Assembly (NCBI GenBank): GCA_020354045.1
Contig: CP070639.1
Coordinates: 2,772,162 to 2,830,874 of the forward strand
From: Anaerolineales bacterium
GTDB lineage: Bacteria > Chloroflexota > Anaerolineae > Anaerolineales > UBA4823
Direction of reading: 5' to 3'
Length of the DNA: 58,713 nt
Within the stretch, counting starts at the first letter, position 1, and every line of letters begins with the position of its first letter. The translations under genes and the position numbers were made by a program. The notes beneath the pieces are model-generated. The model searched no databases, was not told the DNA's origin, and saw nothing but the letters and a program-made list of their open reading frames with translations. This document shows positions 7,854-17,175 of this stretch, piece by piece.

Positions 7854-9296
7854 TCATTCTCTGGGTGTAGATAAAGCAGAAAATTTAACCACCTGTTTTG
7901 TATCGGCTCGCACCCGCACTCGGTGACTCATCCGCATCCCTGGAACCCATATCACTTCCTGCTGATCACACACAATCGGCCAAAAATCGCGCGCCTGGCT
8001 TGGGATCTTCAGATTGATCATCAGGTCTGAAATTTTAATCGTGCTTTCTCCCATACCTAATGGACTGATGATATCTCCTGGTACCCGACCACGTACCACC
8101 AGCGGATGAGCAAGCTGATCAGCATCTACCCAGGTTGTGTAAGTGTCGGAGTTATTGAAAATCTCATCATGATCCTCATCTTCAATCAAAGTCGGGCCAA
8201 CTGCCTGTAGTACCCAATCTGAAGATAAGAAAACTCTCCCAGGTACGCTGATATTCACTCCCTGCTGATGATTAAGTCGCGGAAACTGCTTCCATATGGG
8301 TAATTCCCTCTCATCACCGCATAACCAAAGTTTGTCCAAGTCTGCGAATAATTTCAAGCCTTGTGCAAGCTCACTAACGGACCCGCTTCGTGCATTCTCT
8401 ATGAATCTGATGCCTCTATCAATTATTGAGAAATCATAATCCCAACTACCTGGGCGCAACTTTCGCACACCTCTTATTAACAAGTATCTTTGCACGCTTT
8501 TGGCTTGTTTTATAAAATCATTTCTTCGAAAACTGAGGTAATTTTCACCTATTTCGTCCAAACAATTATCCCAGGCTTGATCAACCATGTGATCCAGCAC
8601 TGTCATGTCATCTTTAACAATTTCAGCTGTGCGCCAGATTGATTTCCGGACGCCAGGGTTGTAGGTTTCAAGTAACGGTATAAGCTCGTGTCGCACTCGA
8701 TTGCGAAGATATGATATATCCAGGTTACTTACATCATCGCTTGGTTGTAGCTCATGTCTGTTGATATATTCCAGCACTTCCAACCGCCAGATGCTCAGCA
8801 GTGGTCTTACTAATGGAATGGTGTTGCTCCATTGATTTGGCAGAGCAGAATATGACATACCTCTCAGCCCTGCCATACCTGACCCACGCAATAAATGCAA
8901 GAGTATCGTTTCAACCTGATCATCTGCCGTATGCCCTACTGCCACAGCCTGGGCTCTATATTCACCTGCCAGCTTGAAGAGAAAGCGATATCGAATTTCC
9001 CGTGCGGCAGTTTCGATCGACAGCTTTTGCTCTCGGGCATAAGACGGCACATCAAACTCTTCACACACATAAATTAAACCCCTCTCCATTGCTGATTTTT
9101 TCACCAATGAGGCCTCAAGTTGACCCTGAGGGCGTATTAAGTGGTTTAAATGTCCAACAATAACTGGGTAACCCAACCTGTTCAGTACATCCAATAAGAC
9201 CAGGCTATCTGGACCACCAGATACTCCGGTCACAACAGGTCTGTAAGTTTCAATCTTGCAGTAGTATTGTAAAATTGTATTTAGAAGTTCTAACAT
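7854..9296 (-). CDS. tilS: tRNA(Ile)-lysidine synthase
   Basis: TilS attaches lysine to C34 of the tRNA-Ile that reads AUA, using ATP. The PP-loop SGGPDS is at residues 26-31. It is followed by GHLNHLIRP, GHTADDQVETILLHLLRGSGMAGLRGM and the RNRVRHELIPLLETYNP segment, all typical of the N-terminal catalytic domain. The C-terminal part (VRGRVPGDIISPLGM onward) is the TilS tRNA-binding domain. At 480 residues it is full length. TATAAT lies eight bases upstream of the ATG and no ribosome site is seen, so the message may be nearly leaderless. Confidence 0.95.
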   Translation of the reverse strand: MLELLNTILQYYCKIETYRPVVTGVSGGPDSLVLLDVLNRLGYPVIVGHLNHLIRPQGQLEASLVKKSAMERGLIYVCEEFDVPSYAREQKLSIETAAREIRYRFLFKLAGEYRAQAVAVGHTADDQVETILLHLLRGSGMAGLRGMSYSALPNQWSNTIPLVRPLLSIWRLEVLEYINRHELQPSDDVSNLDISYLRNRVRHELIPLLETYNPGVRKSIWRTAEIVKDDMTVLDHMVDQAWDNCLDEIGENYLSFRRNDFIKQAKSVQRYLLIRGVRKLRPGSWDYDFSIIDRGIRFIENARSGSVSELAQGLKLFADLDKLWLCGDERELPIWKQFPRLNHQQGVNISVPGRVFLSSDWVLQAVGPTLIEDEDHDEIFNNSDTYTTWVDADQLAHPLVVRGRVPGDIISPLGMGESTIKISDLMINLKIPSQARDFWPIVCDQQEVIWVPGMRMSHRVRVRADTKQVVKFSALSTPRE

Positions 9297-9310
9297 CTTT
9301 GAAAATTATA
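9297..9310 (-). promoter_or_regulatory. -10 element of tilS, near-leaderless
   Basis: On the minus strand TATAAT (plus positions 9305-9310) is followed by eight bases and the tilS ATG at 9296. A transcript from here would carry at most a couple of leader bases. Confidence 0.5.
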
Positions 9311-9531
9311 TTCTGAAATAGAGACTTGGGGCTGTAAATCGCCAATCAAGAGCTATCTGACGCACCAAATCCTATTAATGATATGATTGCAATTAGTTTG
9401 GGAGAGGGAATAGTTACTTCAGCGCTGATTTTTGTGCTCACTATAATCCTTGACGCGTAGTGTGACGAATAACGAACGATTTGGACGGTTTGCTTATCCA
9501 GAGAATCCCCCCTGTGCAATGAATAGGACCA

Positions 9532-10308
9532 ATGGACCATCAATCTAGAGAGCTCACTCAAAAGATACATCATGCTGTAGATATCATTCGTGGAAGCACA
9601 AAATCCGTTGTACTCACTGGGGCAGGAATCTCTACACCCTCGGGGATTCCAGATTTTCGATCCTCTGGTACTGGCTTATGGTCGCGCTACGACCCTTTTG
9701 AGTATGCTTCCATCAATGCTTTTCGGCATCATCCTCAAAAATTTTTTGATTGGATGCGCCCCCTGGCAAAATTGATACAGGCAGCTGAACCAAATGCAGC
9801 TCATATTGGCCTGGCTCAACTCGAGAACGCTGGATTTTTACAAACAGTTATCACCCAAAATATTGATGGTTTACACCAAAGGGCTGGTTCTCGTAATGTC
9901 CTGGAGGTTCATGGCACTTTTACTTCACTAACTTGTGTGCGTTGTTTTCATAAATATGACTCGCGCGATTTTGTGCAATCATATCTCGAACAGGGAGAGA
10001 TTCCACACTGCCCAGACTGTGAGTGCATCTTGAAACCCGATGTTGTCCTGTTTGGTGAGCAACTCCCTCATCAAGCCTGGTTAGGTGCCCATGAGGCCAG
10101 CAAGAGTTGCGATCTGATGATTGCAGCAGGCTCTTCATTAGAAGTTCTACCTGTAGCCGCGCTGCCAGTGCGCGCCCTCGATCATGGTGCTCGACTCATC
10201 GTGATCAACCAGATGGAAACGTATATTGATGTACGCGCCGATATTGTTTTTGGAGATGACGTGGCAAAAATTATCCCATTGATCGTTCGGGAGGTCATCG
10301 ATGGCTGA
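9532..10308 (+). CDS. cobB: NAD-dependent protein deacylase, sirtuin family
   Basis: A Sir2-type enzyme that removes acyl groups from lysines using NAD. It has GAGISTPSGIPDFRS (residues 30-44), QNIDGLHQRAG (109-119), the catalytic His in EVHGT (H127), a zinc site of two CxxC pairs (C135/C138 and C160/C163) and the C-terminal AAGSSLEVLP loop. Length is normal at 258 residues. It overlaps the following histidine kinase gene by eight bases, so the two are co-translated. The ATG at 9532 has AGGA a few bases upstream. Acyl specificity cannot be read from the sequence. Confidence 0.93.
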   Translation: MDHQSRELTQKIHHAVDIIRGSTKSVVLTGAGISTPSGIPDFRSSGTGLWSRYDPFEYASINAFRHHPQKFFDWMRPLAKLIQAAEPNAAHIGLAQLENAGFLQTVITQNIDGLHQRAGSRNVLEVHGTFTSLTCVRCFHKYDSRDFVQSYLEQGEIPHCPDCECILKPDVVLFGEQLPHQAWLGAHEASKSCDLMIAAGSSLEVLPVAALPVRALDHGARLIVINQMETYIDVRADIVFGDDVAKIIPLIVREVIDG

Positions 10309-11512
10309 ACGAAAGCTGGAAGCACTCCTGGTACGCTATCTCAAACTGTTAGAACTCTCGAGAGATTTGTCTTCAACCCTGGATTTGAATACCTTGCTCG
10401 GTCACCTTGTTCATGCAGCTGCCAACCTGAGCCATGCTGAAGCCGCATCCATATTACTTTACGACGAACCTAAGAATTTGCTGTATTTTGAAGCAACCAC
10501 AACTTTAGATACCCCTCAGATGAGAGGTTTGGTCGTACCTGTAGATTCGAGCCTCGCTGGATGGGTGCTTACCCATCGATCGCCCGTCATTATCAGTGAT
10601 ACTCAAAGTGATCCACGCCATTTTGGTTTAATTGCCCAGGAGACAAATGTAGTTACGACCTCACTTCTCGGGGTGCCCTTAATTACGAAAGACAAAGTTA
10701 TTGGCGTATTAGAAGCAATCAACAAATTGGAGGGAGCATTTAATCACGACGATCAGGAATTACTGATGGCTCTTGGATCTCAGGCTGCAGTAGCCATAGA
10801 AAACGCTCGTTTGTTCCAACAATCGGATATGATCGCGGAGTTGATTCACGAACTACGTACACCACTGACTTCCCTGCAAGCTGGTGCAACATTGATCAGT
10901 CGCCCCGAAATCCACAAGGAGCAACGCTCTCTCATTGTCGATACCATGCAAAATGAGATTCGTCGTCTAATTAATTTAACCTCGGATTTTCTTGATCTTG
11001 CCCGTATGGAATCAGGCAGATCCCACCTGGAGCTCAACCAAACAGATATCAAGCAGTTACTGGATGAGTGTATTGTGTTGATTCACGGGGAGCTTAATCT
11101 AAAGGGACAACATCTCCAGCTGGAAATTCCCGATAATATCCCTATGATCACTGTTGACAGGGATAAATTAAAGCAAGTCATCGAGAACCTTTTGACCAAT
11201 GCCAGTAAGTACACCCACAAAGGGGGATCCATTACGCTAGAAGCCAAAACGACTGCCCATGACCTGTTAATACGGATTGAGGATACAGGAACCGGAATAC
11301 CAGCCGAGTATGTTTCACACATCTTTGAAAAATTCTATCGCGTACCAGGCACAGAAAATTCTGGTATAGGCACTGGTCTGGGTCTTTCAATTTGTAAACG
11401 TATTATCGATATGCACAATGGTCGGATCGAGGTGGAAAGCCAGATGGGTGAGGGTTCCAGCTTTACAATTTCAATTCCCCTACATAACACCAGATCCCAA
11501 CCCGTATCATGA
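10301..11512 (+). CDS. GAF-domain sensor histidine kinase
   Basis: A soluble kinase of 403 residues with no membrane segment. A GAF sensory domain spans about residues 25-170 (AEAASILLYDE to AVAIENARLF). Next come HisKA with the phospho-acceptor H183 in LIHELRTPLT, then HATPase_c with the N box (ENLLTNASKY), G1 (EDTGTGIP) and G2 (GIGTGLGLSICKRI). It would sense a cytoplasmic ligand and phosphorylate a response regulator. No regulator gene is adjacent; the orphan OmpR-type regulator at 30045-30734 is one possible partner. Its start lies inside the sirtuin gene. It is convergent with mutL, with 22 bases between. Confidence 0.9.
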   Translation: MAERKLEALLVRYLKLLELSRDLSSTLDLNTLLGHLVHAAANLSHAEAASILLYDEPKNLLYFEATTTLDTPQMRGLVVPVDSSLAGWVLTHRSPVIISDTQSDPRHFGLIAQETNVVTTSLLGVPLITKDKVIGVLEAINKLEGAFNHDDQELLMALGSQAAVAIENARLFQQSDMIAELIHELRTPLTSLQAGATLISRPEIHKEQRSLIVDTMQNEIRRLINLTSDFLDLARMESGRSHLELNQTDIKQLLDECIVLIHGELNLKGQHLQLEIPDNIPMITVDRDKLKQVIENLLTNASKYTHKGGSITLEAKTTAHDLLIRIEDTGTGIPAEYVSHIFEKFYRVPGTENSGIGTGLGLSICKRIIDMHNGRIEVESQMGEGSSFTISIPLHNTRSQPVS

Positions 11513-11534
11513 GAAAAAACCATTGTGGTGCACT

Positions 11535-13277
11535 TCAACGGGCTCCACGGCGACCAAACTGACGCTCCAACAAATCCACTGATAAATGTATCATCGTAGG
11601 TCTGCCATGTGGGCAGGTGCGCGGTGACTGGCAAGCTTCGAGATCGGAGAGCAAGGCGCGCTGCTCTTCCATGCTTAGCACATGCCCGGACTTAATGGCT
11701 GCCCGCTTGCACACCCTTGCAATGATTTTGGCTTCAACCTCAGACTGTAGTGGGGTTTCATCCTCCTCAAAATCCTCGACCAGGGTATGCAATGCAGCAG
11801 CAGGATCCATACCGCTCAGTAGTGCTGGAATTGACCGCAAAATGAACATACCGGGTCCAAATGGCTCAACAGTAAAACCCAATTTTTCCAGCAATGGTAG
11901 CTGATCATTAATTAGATTTGCATTAGCGGGGTTTACTTCAACTCTTACTGGTTGAAGTAAAGCCTGTGCAGGAATCGTATCCTGTAGCTGCGAAATATAT
12001 TTCTCGAACAGCACTCTCTCATGAGCAGCATGCTGGTCAATGAGGTAAAGACCATCTGGTCCTTCGGCTACCAGGTACGTAGCGGCAACCTGACCCACCA
12101 AACGCAATATCGAAGTAAATTGATTTGACAATTGGCTCTGCTGGATTTCTCCGTACGTTTTTCCATCGGCACCCTCAAACGTCTCCGTTCGATCAAGGCT
12201 CGACTTTTGAAAGGCTGGCGATTCCAGCCATGCATGCCAGGTCCTTGCATCTTCATGTGAGGTTTGATCACTATCGATACCCTGTATGGGTGAGTAGGCT
12301 AACAAAGACCTTCGGGTAGCCTGACGGAGTGTTGCATACATTTTGTTTGGATCTTGAAAGCGAACCTCAGCTTTGGTTGGATGCACATTCACGTCTACAG
12401 CCTCCGCTGGCAACGTAATGAATAGAATCGCCATGGGGTAGCGTCCAACCATGAGCAAAGTATGGTAAGCCTGAACAACAGCTGAACTGAGGGCTACATC
12501 CTGAACAGGCCGGCCATTTACAAATAGTGTGATTTCTCTGCGATTCGAGCGTGTCAACGAGATTGGACTTATGAAACCTTCAATATGGATACCAATGTCC
12601 TCGTAAGTAATTTCCAGCATACTACGGGCAATTTCAACTCCGTATAATGAGGCAAGAATATCTCGTCGGTCTCCCTTCCCGCTGGTTTGCAGGACTGATC
12701 GTCCATCCTGAATCAGGTTAAAGCGCGTGTGCGGATAAGCTAAGGCATATCGCATGACCACAAGATCAATTTGACGGCGTTCGGTTGCATCACTTTTTAG
12801 GAATTTTAGACGTGCAGGAACGTTATAGAACAAATCTTCAACGCGTACAGTCGTCCCGACTGGCATACCCGTTGGCTGGCGTTGTCCGACCTGACCTCCC
12901 TCTACAACCAGGCGAGTTCCAACACTCATACCTTTGGCACAGGAGGCGATCGTCAGTCGTGCTACAGAACCAATCGAAGCCAATGCCTCACCTCTGAATC
13001 CTAGGGTTTTAATATTGAAAAGGTCTTCCGAAACGCTTAACTTACTGGTTGCATGTCTGGCAACTGCAATGGCCAGCTCCTCAGGTACAATCCCAGAACC
13101 GTTATCAGACACCTCTGTTATTCGTTTCCCTGCCTCCTCGACACGGATAGTTATCTGGGATGCACCAGCATCAAGCGCATTTTCCAGCAGCTCCTTGACA
13201 ACCGAGGCTGGTCGTTCGATAACCTCGCCAGCTGCAATCTGGGAGGCTACTTCCAAAGGTAGTATCCTGATCGGCAT
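11535..13277 (-). CDS. mutL: DNA mismatch repair protein MutL, endonuclease type
   Basis: The GHKL ATPase domain has E32 in ELLENALDAGAS, DNGSGI (58-63) and TLGFRGEAL (91-99), followed by the transducer domain with NGRPVQD and VNVHPTKAEVRF. The C-terminal domain has the metal-binding endonuclease motif DQHAAHERVLFEKY (414-427) and CPHGRPT close to the end. So this MutL should nick DNA, as in bacteria that lack MutH and Dam. mutS is not in the window. The gene diverges from the HAD phosphatase, with only 21 bases between the two start codons and one shared palindromic -10. Confidence 0.95.
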   Translation of the reverse strand: MPIRILPLEVASQIAAGEVIERPASVVKELLENALDAGASQITIRVEEAGKRITEVSDNGSGIVPEELAIAVARHATSKLSVSEDLFNIKTLGFRGEALASIGSVARLTIASCAKGMSVGTRLVVEGGQVGQRQPTGMPVGTTVRVEDLFYNVPARLKFLKSDATERRQIDLVVMRYALAYPHTRFNLIQDGRSVLQTSGKGDRRDILASLYGVEIARSMLEITYEDIGIHIEGFISPISLTRSNRREITLFVNGRPVQDVALSSAVVQAYHTLLMVGRYPMAILFITLPAEAVDVNVHPTKAEVRFQDPNKMYATLRQATRRSLLAYSPIQGIDSDQTSHEDARTWHAWLESPAFQKSSLDRTETFEGADGKTYGEIQQSQLSNQFTSILRLVGQVAATYLVAEGPDGLYLIDQHAAHERVLFEKYISQLQDTIPAQALLQPVRVEVNPANANLINDQLPLLEKLGFTVEPFGPGMFILRSIPALLSGMDPAAALHTLVEDFEEDETPLQSEVEAKIIARVCKRAAIKSGHVLSMEEQRALLSDLEACQSPRTCPHGRPTMIHLSVDLLERQFGRRGAR

Positions 13278-13298
13278 ACTGCCTATTATAATTGCCTT
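13278..13298. promoter_or_regulatory. Bidirectional leaderless promoter with a palindromic -10
   Basis: The 21 bases between the mutL and HAD start codons contain the perfect palindrome ATTATAAT at 13285-13292. Read rightward it gives TATAAT (13287-13292), six bases before the HAD ATG. Read leftward it gives TATAAT (13290 to 13285), seven bases before the mutL ATG. There is no room for a ribosome site on either side. The -35 regions would lie inside the opposite genes and are not obvious. Confidence 0.6.
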
Positions 13299-13949
13299 AT
13301 GGCATATACAACCCTATTCTTAGATTTGGATGATACCCTCTACCCCTCGACAAATGGTCTCTGGCATGCTATTGGGGCGCGTATGGATGACTATATGCGT
13401 GCACGCCTCAATTTACCCGAGGATAAGATCTCCACTCTACGTAAACATTATTTCTTGGAATACGGCACCACACTGCGTGGTTTGCAGATTCACTACCAGG
13501 TTGATACAGAAGATTTTTTAGATTATGTGCATGATTTGCCCATCGAACAAATCGTTTCACCAGATCCAGAGTTGTACGAACTGCTGAGCAGTATACCTTT
13601 GCCAATCTTTATTTTTACAAATGCCAACCGCAAGCATGCCACCAGAGTGTTGGATAGCCTGAGAATTATGGATTGCATAACAGATATCATCGACGTCACA
13701 ACCATGAATTACATTAGTAAACCCAACACCCATGCCTACTATACCTCCTTGAGGATTGCAGGCGAAAGTAACCCGAGGGCATGTGTTTATTTGGATGATT
13801 CGGTTAGAAATCTTGTTCCAGCTCACGAATTGGGCTTCTTCACTATCCTGGTGGGTAGCCAGGTGCAAAATCCTTCAGTCAGATTGTCTATAAACAGACC
13901 TCATGAACTCAAGATCGTGATGCCCGACCTATGGAACAATCATCGTTGA
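13299..13949 (+). CDS. HAD-family hydrolase, pyrimidine 5'-nucleotidase-like (SDT1/YjjG type)
   Basis: The catalytic DLDDTLYPS motif is at residues 9-17, a helical cap follows (LWHAIGARMDDYM), motif II is in IFIFTNA, and the C-terminal acidic motif is YLDDSVRN. The layout and the LGFFTILVG ending match pyrimidine 5'-nucleotidases and related haloacid dehalogenase phosphatases. It probably dephosphorylates nucleotides or similar small phosphates in the cytoplasm. The start codon is six bases after a TATAAT, which indicates a leaderless message. The next small gene begins 15 bases after its stop. Confidence 0.85.
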   Translation: MAYTTLFLDLDDTLYPSTNGLWHAIGARMDDYMRARLNLPEDKISTLRKHYFLEYGTTLRGLQIHYQVDTEDFLDYVHDLPIEQIVSPDPELYELLSSIPLPIFIFTNANRKHATRVLDSLRIMDCITDIIDVTTMNYISKPNTHAYYTSLRIAGESNPRACVYLDDSVRNLVPAHELGFFTILVGSQVQNPSVRLSINRPHELKIVMPDLWNNHR

Positions 13950-13963
13950 ATTAGGAGCCTATC

Positions 13964-14221
13964 TTGGACCCCGGTAAAGCTGGTTTGGTGATTTGCCTGA
14001 CGCTGTTTATCGTGATTGGTATCAACGCAGCCATATATGCCTCCATTAGACGTGGTAATACTGTCGGTCAAATTGAGTTGCTGCGTAAAGCTGCTAAACG
14101 AGCCCGCAACCCTTGGGAGGATGAGGATGAGGCATTGAAGGAACTTTCCAAGCGCGTAAGCGAATTAAGAAAGGATGGGTATGATGAGGCTCATGATCGA
14201 GACTTTTCTAACGATGAGTGA
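13964..14221 (+). CDS. Small single-pass membrane protein, unknown function
   Basis: An 85-residue protein with one membrane helix (about residues 7-27, GLVICLTLFIVIGINAAIY) and a charged, probably helical cytoplasmic tail (KAAKRARNPWEDEDEALKELSKRV). The start is TTG, seven bases after TAGGAG, a good ribosome site. It lies between the HAD gene and the CoA-transferase in the same direction. I do not recognise a family. Confidence 0.6.
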   Translation: MDPGKAGLVICLTLFIVIGINAAIYASIRRGNTVGQIELLRKAAKRARNPWEDEDEALKELSKRVSELRKDGYDEAHDRDFSNDE

Positions 14222-14251
14222 CAATTTCACTGACGCCGGGTAGATCCGCCG

Positions 14252-15052
14252 ATGGATAAAAGAATAAACCTCACACAAGCTGTTGATTTCGTAAATTCTG
14301 GTGATACATTAGCCTTAGGTGGCGTTACATTATATAGGCGTCCAATGAGCTTTATCAGGGCTTTAATCCGCCGCTACCAGGAAACGGGGGAACCTAGGGA
14401 TCTTACGCTGCTGACATTCACTGCTGGAATCGAAAGTGATTTGCTTGTTGGAGCGGGTATGATTTCGCGTGTACGTACCTGTTATTTTGGTCTCGAGATT
14501 TTTGGCTTTGCGCCTATGTTCACCTACTTTGCCAATCGAGGTTCCATTGAGATCATTGAAGAAACCGAAGCCAGCCTTGCCAGTGGATTGCGTGCTCAAA
14601 TGGCGGGAGTGGGATTCCTGCCTGCCCGAGCCTGGCTCGGTACAGATCTCCCACGCTTACGTCCTGATGTACGCACTGTCACTGATCCATACAATGGGGA
14701 GGAATTAATCGCCTTCCCTGCCATACAGCCCGATTTAGCCGTCATCCATGCCTTAGAAGGAGACTTGCATGGCAATGCCGTCATCGGCGGTAATAAAGGA
14801 ATTGACCAGGAACTCGCGCTTACTGCACGGAAAGTGATAGTAACTGCTGAAAAGATTGTTGATAAATTGAATCAAGCTGATCTGGTAGCCCCCTTTACCC
14901 ATCATATTGCACCAGCACCAGGAGGTGCCTTGCCATCCTCCTGCCACCCACTTTACCCCCTGGAGGGCAATACTTTACTGCAGTATTCTGAACAGGTTAG
15001 CGACCCCGATTCATTTCAGGTATTTTTGAATATGTGGCTATACCCTGATTAG
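14252..15052 (+). CDS. Family I CoA-transferase, alpha-type subunit without a partner
   Basis: The protein resembles subunit A of glutaconate/3-oxoacid CoA-transferases: an N-terminal GDTLALGGVTLYRRPM loop, the VGAGMISRV region and the later AVIHALEGDLHGNAVIGG segment. In this family the alpha and beta subunits are normally adjacent genes, and the catalytic glutamate sits in beta. Here the next gene is a protease, so the beta subunit must lie elsewhere or be absent. At 266 residues it is shorter than glutaconate CoA-transferase A. Substrate unknown. Confidence 0.75.
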   Translation: MDKRINLTQAVDFVNSGDTLALGGVTLYRRPMSFIRALIRRYQETGEPRDLTLLTFTAGIESDLLVGAGMISRVRTCYFGLEIFGFAPMFTYFANRGSIEIIEETEASLASGLRAQMAGVGFLPARAWLGTDLPRLRPDVRTVTDPYNGEELIAFPAIQPDLAVIHALEGDLHGNAVIGGNKGIDQELALTARKVIVTAEKIVDKLNQADLVAPFTHHIAPAPGGALPSSCHPLYPLEGNTLLQYSEQVSDPDSFQVFLNMWLYPD

Positions 15053-15146
15053 TTTATTGTTTATCTAGCTCTAATCAAATTATGATATTCTTCCAACATC
15101 ACTGGGATATCATAACTAGAAGGTATAGTATCTTACGGAGAAACGA

Positions 15147-16403
15147 ATGAATTCCAAGTTTATCATTATCATTACTGTTGCACTGGTCGCTATGATTATG
15201 CTAGCTGGAACATTTTCGGCTGGGTTCGTAGCGGGTAGAGTATTGTTGCCTGCAGCAAATGCCTCGGTAGCCGTTCAGGGCGAAATCGGTGACAATCCAA
15301 CAAATCCCCTGCCACCGGATTATGGCAATACACCGGCGGAAATCGAAGATCTTTTTGAGCCATTCTGGCAAGCTTGGCAATTAGTGCATGAGGAGTATGT
15401 GGATCAACCCCTTGACGATGAGGCTCTGATGCGTGGCGCGATTCAGGGAATGCTTGATTCAATCGGCGATCCGCACACATCCTACATGGATCCCACCCAA
15501 TATGAGTCTTTAACAACACGTCTATCAGGAGAAGATGAGTATGAAGGGATTGGAGCCTGGGTGGATATAACTGGAGATTATCTGACCATCATCAGTCCCA
15601 TCCCAAATACCCCCGCTGAAAAAGCTGGTTTGCGCCCCGGCGATAAAATTATCGCCGTCGATGATGAGAATATGACCGGTGTTGACGGAGCCTTGGTGCT
15701 CAAAAAGGTTTTAGGACCTGCTGGTACACAAGTTAAGTTAACCATTTCACGCGAAGGTGAAGTCCCATTTGATGTTGTAATTACTCGTTCAAAAATTTCC
15801 GTTCCTAGCCTTACCTCCGAAATGTTAGAAGGCAATATCGCCTATATTCGTATATTAGATTTCAGCGATAAAGTTGATGAGCAACTTAACAACACACTTC
15901 GCGAGCTTCTGAAGGAAAACCCTGTTGGTTTGATTATCGACTTAAGAAACAATGGCGGTGGTTTACTTAACGCTTCGATAGATGTTGCGTCTGAATTCAT
16001 TTCAGATGGCATCATCGCCTATGAAGAATTTGGTGATGGTTCCCGCCGAGAGTTCAAAGCCAAAAGAGGCGGCCTGGCAACTGAGATTCCGCTCGTTGTA
16101 CTCATCAATGAAGGTAGTGCCTCTGCATCTGAAATTGTTGCCGGTGCCATCCAAGATCGTGAACGCGGCAAATTAGTTGGTACAACGTCCTTCGGTAAAG
16201 GTTCTGTGCAGATATCAACGCCGCTTAAAGATGATCAGGGTGCAGTACGCATCACAGTAGCCCGTTGGCTCACCCCCAATGAACGCACGATCCACGAAAC
16301 CGGCCTGACCCCTGATATTGAGGTAATTATCAGCGAAGATGATTTCCAGGCTGATCGAGATCCACAACTGGACAAGGCTATTGAATTATTGCAATCCAAG
16401 TAA
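15147..16403 (+). CDS. ctpA: C-terminal processing protease, S41 family with PDZ domain
   Basis: A membrane-anchored envelope protease: one N-terminal hydrophobic segment (residues 4-30), a helical linker (FWQAWQLVHEEYVDQPL), a PDZ domain (about 110-190, with AEKAGLRPGDKI) and the S41 catalytic domain. The catalytic Ser lies in NEGSASASEIVAGA, with the Lys further on in GTTSFGKGSVQ. CtpA-type enzymes cleave extracytoplasmic proteins near their C-termini. A ribosome site (GGAG) precedes the ATG. A TATAGT at 15124-15129 could be its -10. The zinc peptidase and HtrA genes follow, giving a run of three envelope proteases. Confidence 0.93.
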   Translation: MNSKFIIIITVALVAMIMLAGTFSAGFVAGRVLLPAANASVAVQGEIGDNPTNPLPPDYGNTPAEIEDLFEPFWQAWQLVHEEYVDQPLDDEALMRGAIQGMLDSIGDPHTSYMDPTQYESLTTRLSGEDEYEGIGAWVDITGDYLTIISPIPNTPAEKAGLRPGDKIIAVDDENMTGVDGALVLKKVLGPAGTQVKLTISREGEVPFDVVITRSKISVPSLTSEMLEGNIAYIRILDFSDKVDEQLNNTLRELLKENPVGLIIDLRNNGGGLLNASIDVASEFISDGIIAYEEFGDGSRREFKAKRGGLATEIPLVVLINEGSASASEIVAGAIQDRERGKLVGTTSFGKGSVQISTPLKDDQGAVRITVARWLTPNERTIHETGLTPDIEVIISEDDFQADRDPQLDKAIELLQSK

Positions 16404-16438
16404 TTTAGGGAAACCCTAGATGATAGCTGGAGGTATAA

Positions 16439-17140
16439 ATGTTTTTCTTTGATCCCCGCTACATGCTATTTATGGCGCCTGCTTTTCTATTAATGCTGGC
16501 AGTTCAATGGTATGTAAATTCTACTTATCGCAAATGGAGCCAGGTTCCCAGCCGCAGCCGATTTAGCGGCGGTGAAGCAGCTCAACGTTTGATCTTACGT
16601 GGTGGTCTGCACGATGTAAATGTTGAAGGAGTGGCAGGCAACCTGACGGACCACTATGACCCACGCAAGAAAACACTGCGTCTTTCTCAAGGTGTATACC
16701 GTGGCACATCGGTTGCATCACTGGCTATCGCCGCTCACGAATTAGGCCATGCCGTTCAAGACCATGAAGGCTACGCGCCGCTGCGCCTGAGAGCAGCGCT
16801 GGTACCCGCGGTCAATATTGGTTCCTATCTAGGTTGGATTTTCATCCTCATTGGTTTACTGCTCCGATTACCGGAGCTAGCCTGGTTGGGTGTCATTGTG
16901 TTTTCTGGCGGTGCAATTTTTGCATTAGCAACCTTGCCAGTGGAGTTGAATGCCTCTGCCAAAGCGAAACAATTACTGGTCGAGAGCGGATTAATCCTGA
17001 CTGAGGATGAACAAAAGGGTGTAAATCAGGTCCTTAACGCCGCCGCCCTGACATATGTCGCTGCATTAGTCACAGCTATTTTGCAATTGATGTACTATGC
17101 TACCCTCGTGATGGGAATGGGGGGTCGGCGAAGGAGCTAA
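16439..17140 (+). CDS. Zinc metallopeptidase, YugP type, membrane-bound
   Basis: A 233-residue membrane protein of the neutral zinc metallopeptidase family (PF04298, Bacillus YugP). It has an N-terminal helix (YMLFMAPAFLLMLAVQW), the HELGHAVQDHEGY zinc motif, two central hydrophobic segments (SYLGWIFILIGLLLRLP and LGVIVFSGGAIFALA) and a final membrane segment. Two histidines and a glutamate of HExxH are intact. A strong ribosome site (GGAGGT) precedes the ATG. Physiological targets are unknown. Confidence 0.9.
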   Translation: MFFFDPRYMLFMAPAFLLMLAVQWYVNSTYRKWSQVPSRSRFSGGEAAQRLILRGGLHDVNVEGVAGNLTDHYDPRKKTLRLSQGVYRGTSVASLAIAAHELGHAVQDHEGYAPLRLRAALVPAVNIGSYLGWIFILIGLLLRLPELAWLGVIVFSGGAIFALATLPVELNASAKAKQLLVESGLILTEDEQKGVNQVLNAAALTYVAALVTAILQLMYYATLVMGMGGRRRS

Positions 17141-17175
17141 TCCCGCTATAAATCAATAGCACTAGATCGTCTGTG

